From Nonomuraea maritima (GTDB taxonomy: Bacteria; Actinomycetota; Actinomycetes; Streptosporangiales; Streptosporangiaceae), in contig NZ_FNFB01000001.1 of assembly GCF_900100395.1 (NCBI RefSeq), forward strand, positions 372,001-436,000: a DNA stretch of 64,000 bases. Direction: 5' to 3'. Below the pieces are notes generated by a model. It saw nothing but the letters and a program-made list of their open reading frames with translations, did no database searches and was not told the origin of the DNA. The first letter of the stretch is position 1. Each line of letters starts with the position of its first letter. The position numbers and the translations under genes were made by a program. Positions 35,245 to 44,864 of this stretch are shown here, piece by piece.

Positions 35245-35790
35245 ATGTCCAAGGCGTTCTGGATCGACCAGGAGTTCGACAGGGATCGTGACGGGCGCTA
35301 CGCCGTGCACGTGCGCAAGAACCTCGACGAGTTCGAGTGGGGCGACATCGCGCCCGTGCGGTTCGCCTGCACGGCCTGGCGGCTCGCCACGCCGCCGTCG
35401 CTCGACCCCGGCCTCGTCCGGTGGGACCGCCGCGTGCTCGAGGCCACCTGCCACCGCAACACCTGGGACGGCACCCTCTACGCCCGCGTCCGGATCGTCT
35501 CGCCGCTGCCCGAGGAACTACGGCGCTCGCGCACCTGGTGGCGCGACCGCGGCTGGCAGGGCTGGCAGGAGACCTTCGGCCAGTACGTCGAGCCCACCCA
35601 GCAGGATCTCGCGCGCAGCCCGTTCCTGCGCGCGACGCTGCTGGTCGAGGCCCCGCTGCCGCTCGACGACCTGCCGCCCGAGCCGGAGGGCCCGCACGAG
35701 GAGGTCGAGCAGAGCGCCCACCGGGCGGTGACGGTGCTGGCCCGCGAGCTCAACGCGCTCGTGACCCCAGTGCTCGACCAGCTCGGCTGA
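35245..35790 (+). CDS. Hypothetical protein (181 aa)
   Basis: A soluble, Trp/Arg/Glu-rich protein with conserved-looking segments AFWIDQEFDRDRDGRYAVHVRKNLDEFEW and TWWRDRGWQGWQETFGQYVEP. No signal peptide, membrane segment or known motif. TAGCGT (35232-35237) lies 7 nt before ATG 35245, consistent with a leaderless transcript divergent from the TPR gene. I do not recognise the family. Confidence 0.65.
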   Translation: MSKAFWIDQEFDRDRDGRYAVHVRKNLDEFEWGDIAPVRFACTAWRLATPPSLDPGLVRWDRRVLEATCHRNTWDGTLYARVRIVSPLPEELRRSRTWWRDRGWQGWQETFGQYVEPTQQDLARSPFLRATLLVEAPLPLDDLPPEPEGPHEEVEQSAHRAVTVLARELNALVTPVLDQLG

Positions 35791-35844
35791 TCCATCCGGG
35801 TGATCGGGCAGCATGCCGGTAACGGCAGCGGGTAGCAGCCTGCC

Positions 35845-36225
35845 ATGAGACTGCGGCTCATGGTGCTGGCGTCGGCACTCCTCGTCACCGGCTGCGCCGT
35901 CGACACCACCGCTCCCGCGCGGACGGCGGTGCGCTTCCACACCGCCGTCTCGGCGGGGCAGATGGAGAACGCGTGCGCGATGCTCTCCGCCGAGACCGCA
36001 GAGAGGCTGCCCGGCCCCGGCCAGAGCTGCGCCGAGGCCCTGCGCGCCCTGCGCCTCCGCCCCGGCGGCGACGTCACCGAGGTGTCCGTCTGGGGCGGTG
36101 ACGCGCAGGTGCGACTGACCGGCGACACGCTCTTCCTGCACCGCTTCGGCGACGTCTGGCGGGTCAGGGCCGCGGGCTGCGAGTCGGTGCGCGACCTGCC
36201 GTACGACTGCGAGGTGGAGGACTGA
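35845..36225 (+). CDS. Small secreted lipoprotein (126 aa)
   Basis: Signal peptide with lipobox LVTGC (Cys 17), then a small SnoaL/NTF2-like-looking domain with two pairs of cysteines (NACAMLSAET, GQSCAEAL and GCESV, YDCEVED) that could form disulfides outside the membrane. Function unknown. Its stop shares bases with the next start (TGATG), so it is coupled to the tiny membrane ORF and DUF6766 gene. Confidence 0.75.
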   Translation: MRLRLMVLASALLVTGCAVDTTAPARTAVRFHTAVSAGQMENACAMLSAETAERLPGPGQSCAEALRALRLRPGGDVTEVSVWGGDAQVRLTGDTLFLHRFGDVWRVRAAGCESVRDLPYDCEVED

Positions 36226-36308
36226 TGCGGGTGATGTTCACGCTGACGTTGCTGCTGATCGCGGCCGGACTGATCTGGGCCTTCGTGCTGGGGTGGTCGA
36301 GGCTGTGA
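36225..36308 (+). CDS. 27-residue membrane peptide
   Basis: ATG 36225 lies in TGATG with the lipoprotein stop. The product MRVMFTLTLLLIAAGLIWAF plus seven residues is one hydrophobic helix with a basic end. Its TGA overlaps the next GTG (GTGA). Position locked between two coupled genes argues it is translated; it could be a small accessory subunit of the DUF6766 protein. Confidence 0.6.
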   Translation: MRVMFTLTLLLIAAGLIWAFVLGWSRL

Positions 36309-36976
36309 GGTGGCTCAAGGAGAACTCGCTGTCGCTGACGTTCCTGATCCTGTTCCTGGCGTGCGTGGGGGGACAGGCGGTGGCGGGCTGGCACGACTTC
36401 AACGACCAGCAGCTGGCGCAGCACCTGGACCGGATCTCCTTCCTCGACTACGTGACGTCCGCCCCGTACGCGGTCGACGTGGCCGAGAACTGGCAGTCGG
36501 AGTACCTGCAGTTCTTCCTCTTCATCATGCTCACCGTCTGGCTGCTGCAGAAGGGCTCGCCGGAGTCGAAGGAGATGGACGCCGCCGGAGCCGAGTCCGA
36601 CGAACGCCAGCAGATCGGACGCTACGCCGACGAGAACTCCCCCAGCTGGGCCCGGGCCACGGGCATCCGGCTGTGGCTGCTGAGCAACTCGCTCGGGATC
36701 GTGATGGGGACGATCTTCGTGCTGTCGTGGCTGGCGCAGTCGGTCGGCGGGCAGGTGGCCTACAATTCCGAGCGGCTCGTCGACCTGCTCGACCCGGTCC
36801 CCTGGGGCTCGTACGTGACCTCGGCGGAATTCTGGAATCGCAGCCTGCAGAACTGGCAGTCGGAGATGCTGGCCGTGCTGTCCATGGTGGTGCTGTCGAT
36901 CTACCTGCGACAGCGGGGCTCGCCGGAGTCGAAGCCGGTCGGCGCGGCGCACTCCTCGACCGGGGTCGAGGGCTGA
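36305..36976 (+). CDS. DUF6766 family membrane protein
   Basis: A 223-residue integral membrane protein starting at GTG 36305 (MRWLKENSLSLTFLILFL), typical of DUF6766. Two similar halves each end with NWQSE...GSPESK (around 75-100 and 185-210), an internal duplication; four membrane helices are visible. Function unknown. The upstream start at 36293 is rejected because RWLKENSLSL is the conserved beginning and the overlapping GTG is coupled to the 27-residue ORF. Confidence 0.8.
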   Translation: MRWLKENSLSLTFLILFLACVGGQAVAGWHDFNDQQLAQHLDRISFLDYVTSAPYAVDVAENWQSEYLQFFLFIMLTVWLLQKGSPESKEMDAAGAESDERQQIGRYADENSPSWARATGIRLWLLSNSLGIVMGTIFVLSWLAQSVGGQVAYNSERLVDLLDPVPWGSYVTSAEFWNRSLQNWQSEMLAVLSMVVLSIYLRQRGSPESKPVGAAHSSTGVEG

Positions 36977-37030
36977 CCGGAACGACACCCGGGGAGGTGG
37001 CGTGAGGTCGCGGTCCGACCGGAGAAGTCC

Positions 37031-37828
37031 TTACGGGCCGACGGGCTGCGGGCGGCCGGTGACCACGGCGACGATGCGGGTGCCCGCGGGGAAAGCACCC
37101 TGGCGGGCGAGATCGAGGATGCCGTACAGCATCTTCGCCACATAGACCCCTTCGACCCGATATTTCGCGATGAAGGCGTCAAGGACGGGCGTCGACTTGG
37201 CGTACCCGCCGAAGTGGTAGTCCAGGTTGACCGACCAGTTCGACCACGTCCGCCCGTACGCCTCCCGTTGCAGCCGGGCGACCTCGTCCTCCAGGAATCC
37301 GGCGCCCTTCAGCACCGCGAAGCCGAGCGCCCGTTTGCCGTCCGGCAGCCCGGCCGCGATGCCGGCCAGCGTCCCGCCCGTGCCGACCGGGCAGCAGACG
37401 ACGTCGTACGGGACGGTGATCTCCCCCGGCAGCTCGGCGCAGCCGCGTACGGCGGCTGCGTTGCTCCCGCCCTCGGGCAGGATCGCGATGTCGGCCCCCC
37501 AGCGGGCGCGCAGCCGCGCCTGCACCTCCTCGGTGTGCTTGCGGCGGTAGGTGGCCCGGTCGAGGTAGGTGAGCGTCATGCCGCAGGCCGCGGCGCGGGC
37601 GAGCATGGGGTTGAGCGGCAGGTGCTCCTCGCCGCGGATGACGCCGACGGTCTCGATGCCGTGCCGCGCCCCCGCCTCCGCGACGGCCCTGATGTGGTTG
37701 GAGTACGCCCCCCCGAACGTCAGCAGCCGCCGGTGCCCCAGGTTGTACCTGAGCTTGCGCGGCTTGTTGTCGTCGTGCATCAGGAACACCCTGACCGGCC
37801 CGAGACCCGGCTCCACCAGCTCCTCCAT
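37031..37828 (-). CDS. PLP-dependent enzyme, D-cysteine desulfhydrase/ACC deaminase family
   Basis: A 265-residue fold-type II PLP enzyme. NKPRKLRYNL carries the Schiff-base lysine, TFGGAYSNHIRAVAEAG is the substrate/PLP loop, PVGTGGTLAG the phosphate-binding loop. Relatives eliminate H2S from D-cysteine or deaminate ACC. It is shorter than usual at the N-terminus and in the loop after NKPRKL, so specificity is open. TAGACT sits 6 nt before ATG 37828, leaderless spacing. Divergent from galK. Confidence 0.78.
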   Translation of the reverse strand: MEELVEPGLGPVRVFLMHDDNKPRKLRYNLGHRRLLTFGGAYSNHIRAVAEAGARHGIETVGVIRGEEHLPLNPMLARAAACGMTLTYLDRATYRRKHTEEVQARLRARWGADIAILPEGGSNAAAVRGCAELPGEITVPYDVVCCPVGTGGTLAGIAAGLPDGKRALGFAVLKGAGFLEDEVARLQREAYGRTWSNWSVNLDYHFGGYAKSTPVLDAFIAKYRVEGVYVAKMLYGILDLARQGAFPAGTRIVAVVTGRPQPVGP

Positions 37829-37871
37829 GGCGCTAGTCTACGGACGGGTCCTTGTTGAGGAGTGTTGGTTC

Positions 37872-38990
<1,119 letters not shown>

Positions 38991-38993
38991 CCC

Positions 38994-39767
38994 CTACAGG
39001 GGCGGGAAGTTCGGCGGGCGTCGCTCGAGGAAGCTGGCGACGCCCTCCGCGAAGTCGGGGCGCCGGAACGACGCGGCCATCTCCTGGGTGGCCGCCTTGG
39101 CCGACGCCTCCAGCGTGACGTCCCAGTCGTGCCAGAGCTGCCGCTTGATCACCGCCATCGACGCCGGCGAGCTGTGCGCCGCCAGCTCCCTGGCGTAGGA
39201 CACCGCCTGCTCCAGCAGCGACTCCCCAGGCACCGCCCGGTTGGCCAGCCCCAGCTCGTACGCCTCACGCCCGGTGAAGATCCGCCCCGACAGCAGGACG
39301 TCCATGGCGCGCTGCTGGCCCATGATCCGCGGCAGCACCCACGACAGCCCGTACTCGGCGATCAGGCCCCGGCGGGCGAAGGCCGTCGTCCACTTGGCCT
39401 CCTCCGCCGTGAGGACGAGGTCGCAGACGAGCGCGTGCACCATGCCGAGGCCGGCGCAGGCGCCGTTGACGGCGGCGATGACCGGTTTGCCGAGCGTCGT
39501 GGGAAACGTGGCGGGGCGGGGGTCGGGTTTCTCCTCGTACGAGCCCGCCTGGATGGCGGTGAGCGTCTTGAAGTCGGCACCCGCGCAGAACCCCTTGCCC
39601 GCGCCGGTCACCACCACCGCCCGCACCTCGGGGTCTGCCTCGGCCTCGGCCAGGAGGTCGAAGTAGCGCCGTCCCATCGCGTCGGTCCAGGCATTGAGGC
39701 TCTCGGGACGGTTGAAGGTCAGGGTGAGCACGCCCCGGTCGAGCGTCGAGAGCACGAGTTCCGCCAT
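38994..39767 (-). CDS. Enoyl-CoA hydratase/isomerase family protein
   Basis: A 257-residue crotonase-superfamily protein. The oxyanion segments GKGFCAGADFKTL and NGACAGLGMVHALVCDLVLT are present, with the catalytic-type GLIAEYGLSWVLPRIMGQQRA region. Probably fatty acid or amino-acid acyl-CoA oxidation; precise substrate unknown. It ends 4 bases from the galK stop, convergent. ATG 39767 start. Confidence 0.92.
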   Translation of the reverse strand: MAELVLSTLDRGVLTLTFNRPESLNAWTDAMGRRYFDLLAEAEADPEVRAVVVTGAGKGFCAGADFKTLTAIQAGSYEEKPDPRPATFPTTLGKPVIAAVNGACAGLGMVHALVCDLVLTAEEAKWTTAFARRGLIAEYGLSWVLPRIMGQQRAMDVLLSGRIFTGREAYELGLANRAVPGESLLEQAVSYARELAAHSSPASMAVIKRQLWHDWDVTLEASAKAATQEMAASFRRPDFAEGVASFLERRPPNFPPL

Positions 39768-39808
39768 GCCTCGTACAGAATCATGTTCTAGCCCTCGAAG
39801 GCAAGGAG

Positions 39809-39834
39809 CGGCGGGGGCCGCGCGGCCCCCGCCG
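39809..39834 (-). terminator. Perfect 11-bp hairpin after the NOS gene
   Basis: Arms 39809-39819 and 39824-39834 pair perfectly around GCGC, directly downstream of the nitric-oxide synthase stop (39840) on the minus strand. It also lies upstream of the enoyl-CoA hydratase gene. Confidence 0.8.
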
Positions 39835-39839
39835 GATGC

Positions 39840-40994
39840 CTAGTGATGGTGGACGAACGCGGGGGTCAGCTCGCGGGTGTCGTAGTAGCGGTGGAAGACG
39901 GGCGTGACGCCGCCGGACATCGGCGGAACGATCCACGACCAGTCGGCCGGGCACACCCGTCCCGCCTTCTCCTCCTTCGCCAGATGGGCGAGGAAACGGC
40001 GCGACTCCGTGTGATGGTCGGTGATCGTGACGCCCGCCCGCTCGAACGAGTGCAGCACGGCCACGTTCAGCTCCACCAGGGCGTGGTCGCGCCACAGCGA
40101 GCGCTCGGTGGAGGTGTCCAGGCCGAGCCGTTCCGCCACCGCCCCGAGCCGGTCGTACCTGTCGGTGTCGGCGAAGTTGCGGGCGCCGATCTCGGTGCCC
40201 ATGTACCACCCGTTGAAGGGCGCGCACGGGTAGCAGATGCCGCCGATCTCCAGACACATATCCGAAATAGCCGGTACGGCGTGCCAGCGCAGCCCGAGCT
40301 CCTCGAACCAGGCGTACTCGGGATGCACGATCGGCACCTCCAGCACGGCGTCACCCGGAAGGTGACACAGCAGCGGCTCGCCGAACGGCGGTTCGATGAT
40401 CAACGGCAGCACGTCGAAGCGGCCGCCCTTGCCCTCCCAGCCCAGCTTCTGGGCGTACTCGGTGAGGTCGACGTTGCGCGGGTCGCCCACGACGCCGTCC
40501 TCGGTGCGGTATCCGGCGTAGCGGATCAACTGGTCGTTGCGGATGCGCGGGGCGCGCAGGGCCGGCGTGTCGGGGGCCATGATGGTGATGGTCGGACGGA
40601 TCTTGCCCTTGTTCGTGGCCTCGTGCAGGTGGGCGACGCTTTCCAGGGCCACGCCCTCGGGCGCGCTCACCAGCCGCCGGTCACGGACCTTCAGCGAACG
40701 CCAGTACAACCGGCCGATGCACCGGTTGCTGTTGCGCCAGGCCACCCTGGCGCCGAACTCGAGCTCCTCGAAGGAGTGCGTGTAGGTGCCGTAGCGGGCC
40801 ACGTCCCTGGCGATGTCGCGCAGGCGAGCGTGCAGACCCCCTACGGAGGGGTTCTCGGCGTGGTAGAGCCTGATGAAGCGCTCCGCCTCGCGGAGGTCGA
40901 TGGAGCGTGCGGCCACCGGGCGGGCGGCGGGCACGTCGAAGGGACGCAGGGACCTGATCCAGGTAGGCACGCGGCAATCAGCACTCTCCGTCAT
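39840..40994 (-). CDS. nos: Bacterial nitric-oxide synthase oxygenase
   Basis: A 384-residue oxygenase-only NOS that oxidises L-arginine to citrulline and NO with an external reductase. Heme-thiolate Cys92 lies in AWRNSNRCIGRLYW, the arginine/heme pocket is APFNGWYMGTEIGARNF, and WSWIVPPMSGG is the pterin/dimer segment. There is no reductase domain. ATG 40994 is favoured (GGCGGGG upstream); GTG 41027 would add 11 residues. No P450 (TxtE-type nitration partner) is next to it; neighbours are phosphotransferase homologues. Regulation may involve the palindrome at 41150. Confidence 0.95.
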   Translation of the reverse strand: MTESADCRVPTWIRSLRPFDVPAARPVAARSIDLREAERFIRLYHAENPSVGGLHARLRDIARDVARYGTYTHSFEELEFGARVAWRNSNRCIGRLYWRSLKVRDRRLVSAPEGVALESVAHLHEATNKGKIRPTITIMAPDTPALRAPRIRNDQLIRYAGYRTEDGVVGDPRNVDLTEYAQKLGWEGKGGRFDVLPLIIEPPFGEPLLCHLPGDAVLEVPIVHPEYAWFEELGLRWHAVPAISDMCLEIGGICYPCAPFNGWYMGTEIGARNFADTDRYDRLGAVAERLGLDTSTERSLWRDHALVELNVAVLHSFERAGVTITDHHTESRRFLAHLAKEEKAGRVCPADWSWIVPPMSGGVTPVFHRYYDTRELTPAFVHHH

Positions 40995-41149
40995 CGGATC
41001 GCCCCGCCGATTCCGGGTCGGCGACACGTCCTTGCTGGTGGCGCCCTCTCCTCGCCCCCATCACGACACTCCCGCGGCACCGGCCCCGAGGAACCGGCGC
41101 CCTCATCTTCACCCGCCTCACGCCTCCTTGTCCCAGAAATGCAGAAATC

Positions 41150-41169
41150 ATGTGATGAACGAATCACAT
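41150..41169. promoter_or_regulatory. Inverted repeat ATGTGAT-N6-ATCACAT
   Basis: Perfect 7-bp arms with a 6-bp spacer in the divergent region between nos and the phosphotransferase gene. It resembles a CRP/FNR-family half-site pair but has 2 bp more spacing; a GntR-type regulator is another possibility. No regulator gene is adjacent. The rest of 40995-41305 holds no gene. Confidence 0.65.
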
Positions 41170-41305
41170 AGGGTGAAATACCAGCCCGCGCCACCCTCTG
41201 CCGTGCGTAGGGGCTCGGCGTAGCGGGCCGGACGGGGCGGGCGTATCCGGCTCTCGGGGGAAATCGGGTCGCGTCGCGGCGGGCGGCGGTTCTAACCTGG
41301 CCGCC

Positions 41306-41842
41306 GTGGCTACTCAGGTGATTGTGCTCAACGGCGGCTCCAGCGCGGGAAAGACGTCGATCGTCCGGCATCTCCAGGAGGTCCTGCCCGAGCCGTGGCT
41401 CGCGTTCGGGGTCGACTCGTTCGTCGACGCACTGCCCCTGTCCATGCAGGAGTCGGACGCCGGGATCGCGTTCGCCCCCGACGGCGGCATCACGGTGGGC
41501 CCCGTGTTCCGGACGCTGGAGGCGGCCTGGATGAAGGGCCTGACCGCGACGGTCCGCGCCGGGGCTCCGGTGATCATCGACGACGTCTTCCTCGGCGGGG
41601 CGGCGTCCCAGCAGCGGTGGCAGCGGGCCCTCGACGGACTGGACGTCCTGTGGGTGGGCGTCACGTGCGACCCGGCGACCGCCGCCGGCCGTGAGAAGGC
41701 CCGGGGCGACCGGGTCGTCGGCATGGCCGAGTCACAGGCGAAGATCGTCCACGAAGGCGTGCGCTACGACCTGGTGGTGGACACCACGCACACCGAGTCC
41801 CTGACGTGCGCCCGCACCGTCGCCGACCGTGTCCGCCGCTAG
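41306..41842 (+). CDS. Chloramphenicol phosphotransferase-like protein
   Basis: A 178-residue P-loop kinase beginning [20 protein letters not shown] (Walker A), then [13 protein letters not shown] and the RxxxR lid region. It is homologous to chloramphenicol 3-O-phosphotransferase, but many relatives have other substrates, so resistance is only a possibility. TAACCT (41293-41298) lies 7 nt before GTG 41306, leaderless spacing. Next gene starts 60 bases on. Confidence 0.82.
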   Translation: MATQVIVLNGGSSAGKTSIVRHLQEVLPEPWLAFGVDSFVDALPLSMQESDAGIAFAPDGGITVGPVFRTLEAAWMKGLTATVRAGAPVIIDDVFLGGAASQQRWQRALDGLDVLWVGVTCDPATAAGREKARGDRVVGMAESQAKIVHEGVRYDLVVDTTHTESLTCARTVADRVRR

Positions 41843-41901
41843 CCCGCGATGAATTCGGTTGCCTGGAGCACGGACGGCACGAGAGCCTGCACCGCGTGAA
41901 C

Positions 41902-42777
41902 ATGCACGAAGACCAGCTGCACATCTCGGTCGCGACGGTTCAGGCGCTCGTCGAGGAGCAGTTCCCGCAGTGGCGCGACCTGCCCGTCAGCGGTGTGACC
42001 TCATGCGGCACGGTCAACGCGCTGTTCCGCCTCGGCGACCGGCTCTGCGCCCGCTTCCCGCTCCAGCCGGGCTGGACGAGGGACGCGCTCGAGGCCGAGG
42101 CGGCCGCCGCCCGCGAGCTGGCGGGCCGCACCCGGTTCCCCACCCCCGAGCCGGTCGCGATCGGCGAGCCAGGAGCGGGTTATCCGCTGCCGTGGGCGGT
42201 CCAGACCTGGCTTCCCGGCGTCGTGGCCACCGACGACGACCCGGGATGGTCCGAGGCGTTCGCCGTCGACCTGGCCGCCCTCATCACCGACCTGCGCGCC
42301 GTGGACACGCGGGGCCGTACGTTCCCCGGCCGGGGGCGCGGCGGCGACCTGCGCGACCACGATGCGTGGATGGAGACCTGCTTCCGGCACAGCGAGCACC
42401 TGCTGGACGTCCCGCGCCTGCGCGCGATGTGGGCCCGCCTGCGCGAGCTGCCGCCCACCGGTCCCGACGTCATGAACCACGGCGACCTCATCCCCGGCAA
42501 CGTCCTCGTCTCCGGCGGACGGCTGGCCGGGGTGCTCGACGTCGGCGGCTTCGGCCCGGCCGACCCGGCACTCGACCTCGTGAGCGCCTGGCACCTGCTG
42601 GAGGAGGGGCCGCGCGAGGTGCTCCGCAAGGAGCTCGACTGCGGCGAGGTGGAGTGGGAACGCGGCAAGGCGTGGGCGTTCCAGCAGGCCATGGGCCTCG
42701 TCTGGTACTACGACACCACCAACCCGGCCATGGCCCGCATGGGCCGCCGCACCCTGCAACGCCTGGCGCTCGCCTGA
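41902..42777 (+). CDS. Aminoglycoside phosphotransferase (APH)-family kinase
   Basis: A 291-residue kinase. Brenner-type catalytic motif HGDLIPGNVLVSGG (catalytic Asp) and metal-binding LDVGGFGPADPALDL are visible; N-lobe nucleotide region SCGTVNALFRLGDRLCARFP. APH-family proteins phosphorylate aminoglycosides, macrolides, choline or small alcohols; substrate unassigned. ATG 41902 is chosen, GTG 41896 is possible; the listed upstream frame opening is in the previous gene's tail. No strong Shine-Dalgarno; probable co-transcription with the CPT-like gene. Confidence 0.85.
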   Translation: MHEDQLHISVATVQALVEEQFPQWRDLPVSGVTSCGTVNALFRLGDRLCARFPLQPGWTRDALEAEAAAARELAGRTRFPTPEPVAIGEPGAGYPLPWAVQTWLPGVVATDDDPGWSEAFAVDLAALITDLRAVDTRGRTFPGRGRGGDLRDHDAWMETCFRHSEHLLDVPRLRAMWARLRELPPTGPDVMNHGDLIPGNVLVSGGRLAGVLDVGGFGPADPALDLVSAWHLLEEGPREVLRKELDCGEVEWERGKAWAFQQAMGLVWYYDTTNPAMARMGRRTLQRLALA

Positions 42778-43071
42778 CCGCCCTGTCAAGCATCAAGTGA
42801 GACCCGGCAGGTCCCTTACCCGGCATTGAGCCGACGCCGCCGGCTGGTGCGCGTAACCCGATGCTCGCTGTGCTCGGCCATGTGCAGAACCCATGGCGCC
42901 CGGAGCCGGACCAACGGGTCGTTGGCGAAGAGCAGCCTCCGCGGCTCCGCAGACGCAACAACAGAATGCCACCTGAGGCGGAGTGCGCATCCATCAGATC
43001 CAGGGGCCGTGTTGAAGTGCCTGATCGGCCTGCGGCGGAACCGGAACAGCCGTCTGCGATGATGCTCCGCT
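42778..43071. other. Intergenic stretch without a recognisable gene
   Basis: About 294 bases between the APH-like and DUF1963 genes. No hairpin of note, and the open frames do not resemble proteins. CGATGATG just before ATG 43072 could be a -10 element of the next gene. Confidence 0.6.
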
Positions 43072-43962
43072 ATGGAACGATACGGGCGGTTTCGCCGCGA
43101 GGCGATTGAGCGGGGCATTCCGGCGGATCAGATTGACAGATTCGCCGAGCAGCTGCGATTCGCGATCTGGTTAGGTGGCGGTGACCGCGGCGAGGATGTC
43201 GTCGGGCAGAGCGGCGGGCTGCCCCGGCTACCTGCCGGCACGGAGTGGCCGTCCGAGCAAGGGATTCCGTTGCCGTTCGTCGCATCCCTCGACTGCGCGG
43301 CCCTACCGAGGGTCGAGAAGCTTCCCCTGCCGGTGGACGGCTCGCTGCTCTTCTTCCTGGATCCCGAGAAAGCCTTCGACGCGTGCAGTCGCGGCTACGA
43401 CGCGTTCGCGCGGGTCCTGTACGTCCCCGCAGGCACGGAGACAGCGGTCCGGCAGCTGCCGTCCGACGGTGAGGTCCCTTACCCCGAGTACAGGCTTCAT
43501 GCCGAGGTCGTGCCGCAGCTGCCCCCCGGGCTCGAGCCCGACGACGAGGACATGAACGACCGCCTCATGTTCGCGTCGGACACCGTGAAGCAGCTGGTCG
43601 GTGAGCTGACGCATACCGAAGAACTCATCGCACTGGTCCAGGATCTCTGGCCGACGGAGACGGGCCTGTCATCCCTGTACGTCGGTGGATACACGAAAAG
43701 AATCGGAGGCTCGTACGCTCCGGAGGAGCAGATGGCGCGTGCCGGCCTCCGGGCCCGGCTGGAGACCGAGCCTGACCTTCCGCGCCCCGAGAGGATCCGC
43801 TGGCGCCGCGAAGAGGAATCCCGGCTGATTCGGGAATGGGTGCCGCTCGCCCAGTTCCCCACCGAACACTTCTGTCATTTCGGACGCTTTTTGATCAGAT
43901 TCGACGACCTGGCCGCCGGCCGCTTCGACAGGATGCGCTCATTCCCCGCGTTCACCGAGTAA
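43072..43962 (+). CDS. DUF1963 (YwqG-like) family protein
   Basis: A 296-residue soluble protein. The segment SGGLPRLPAGTEWPSEQGIPLPFVASLDCAALP, then DGSLLFFLD, is the DUF1963/YwqG signature. Function unknown. The last residues (FPAFTE) lie in sequence that on the minus strand belongs to the transposase relic, so the 3' end may have been re-formed at an insertion junction. Base composition is slightly less GC-extreme than in neighbours. ATG 43072 start. Confidence 0.85.
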   Translation: MERYGRFRREAIERGIPADQIDRFAEQLRFAIWLGGGDRGEDVVGQSGGLPRLPAGTEWPSEQGIPLPFVASLDCAALPRVEKLPLPVDGSLLFFLDPEKAFDACSRGYDAFARVLYVPAGTETAVRQLPSDGEVPYPEYRLHAEVVPQLPPGLEPDDEDMNDRLMFASDTVKQLVGELTHTEELIALVQDLWPTETGLSSLYVGGYTKRIGGSYAPEEQMARAGLRARLETEPDLPRPERIRWRREEESRLIREWVPLAQFPTEHFCHFGRFLIRFDDLAAGRFDRMRSFPAFTE

Positions 43963-44225
43963 CCGGCAGGCGTCCTCGAAGCGCGCGGCACTGTATTCAC
44001 TGTCGCGGGCAGTGCATCCCGCCGCAGGTGACGGCGGCCCTCTGCAGCGAGGCGACGGTCGGCGCCCCGATGCTCGGACATGGCGTAACCGAGCAGCCGG
44101 CGGAGAAAAGATCCTCCGCCGTGGCCAGGTGGAGCCCTCGCCCCGCGCGGTGAGCCGGCCCTCGCCGGTGACGATCTCGGTGACGTCGCCGCACCACGAC
44201 ACGTCCGGCGCGACCGCGGTGATAC
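43955..44225 (-). pseudogene. Degraded IS3-family transposase (DDE region)
   Basis: In three frames of the minus strand pieces of an IS3-type orfB occur in the right order: PDVSWCGDVTEIVTGEGRL (44155-44222), LATAEDLFS, RRLLGYAMSEH, VASLQRAAVTCGG, and finally DSEYSAARFEDACRLLGER (about 43955-44010), which corresponds to the HTDRGSEY DDE motif region. Frame changes and loss of part of the catalytic domain show it is dead. No inverted terminal repeats were recognised. Confidence 0.8.
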
Positions 44226-44379
44226 CCGACCTTCTCCTTGGGTCAGGTCTCCACGCCATGGTGTCCCCCCCCGACCCGATCGGCGCGAAGGACCGGGACG
44301 GACGGCGGAACGGGCGGACATCTTGCGCGATCCCATGCGTGCGCTGCGTGGTGGGCCCGCGAGTGATCAGGCGGGCATC

Positions 44380-44589
44380 GGAAGCCGCTGGAAGGTCCGG
44401 GAGCTTCGGCACCCCTTCGTCTCGATCTTGAGTGACGGGGACGCCTCAGCGGAACGGATCGCTGATCTCGTCGGGCACCCGACCCAGACCGTCCATCGAC
44501 ACCAGATCAGGCCCGTGATCGTCCGTGGAGCGGAGACCACGGACGCCGTCTTCGGCAGTGACCGAACCCGACAGCGGCTCCCCGGGTGA
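44380..44589 (+). pseudogene. Degraded tyrosine integrase, C-terminal fragment
   Basis: Encodes VRELRHPFVSILSDGDASAE, LVGHPTQ, then HRHQIRPVIVRGAE, the C-terminal box of actinobacterial phage/ICE integrases (LRHSFVSLLS...LVGH...VYRxQLRPV). The Arg-His-x-x-His are present but the catalytic Tyr of VYRHQ is His (CAT at 44494-44496), and the N-terminal three quarters are missing. It lies 76 bases from the tRNA 3' end, as in integration at tRNA genes. Confidence 0.82.
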
Positions 44590-44605
44590 CTCCCGGAACG
44601 ACTCA

Positions 44606-44636
44606 GGCCCCTGTTCCTTGATCCAGGAAAGGGGCC
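44606..44636 (-). terminator. Hairpin downstream of tRNA-Asn
   Basis: Arms 44606-44618 and 44625-44636 pair with a single bulge; it lies 30 bases past the tRNA 3' end on the minus strand and probably ends tRNA transcription. Confidence 0.7.
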
Positions 44637-44665
44637 CGAGCCGTGTGTTCTCAGTTCTGACGAAG

Positions 44666-44737
44666 CTCCCGCGATTGGACTCGAACCAATAACCTGCCGG
44701 TTAACAGCCGGCTGCTCTGCCATTGAGCTACGCGGGA
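44666..44737 (-). tRNA. tRNA-Asn (GTT)
   Basis: A 72-nt cloverleaf on the minus strand. Acceptor arms TCCCGCG and CGCGGGA pair perfectly; the anticodon loop CTGTTAA sits on a GCCGG/CCGGC stem; the T-arm TTGGTTCGAGTCCAA is standard. Discriminator G; CCA is not encoded. It is the attachment site suspected for the decayed integrase next to it. Confidence 0.96.
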
Positions 44738-44864
44738 CCGCTCGTTTGCGCACTTCGGCGGGCCCTTTCGGGCCCCTCCGTGGCGCGCAGGAATAGATTA
44801 GCGCACTCTTGGAGTGCGTGTCGCATCGTGAGCGGGGTAGGCCCGGAAACAGCGGAGGTGCAAC

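Noticed and set aside
41150..41169. Canonical CRP site
   Set aside because: Spacer between TGTGA and TCACA is 8 bp instead of 6, so it is listed as an unassigned inverted repeat.
42816..43118. 100-residue minus-strand frame in the gap before the DUF1963 gene
   Set aside because: Arg-rich, no motif, overlaps the next gene's start on the other strand.
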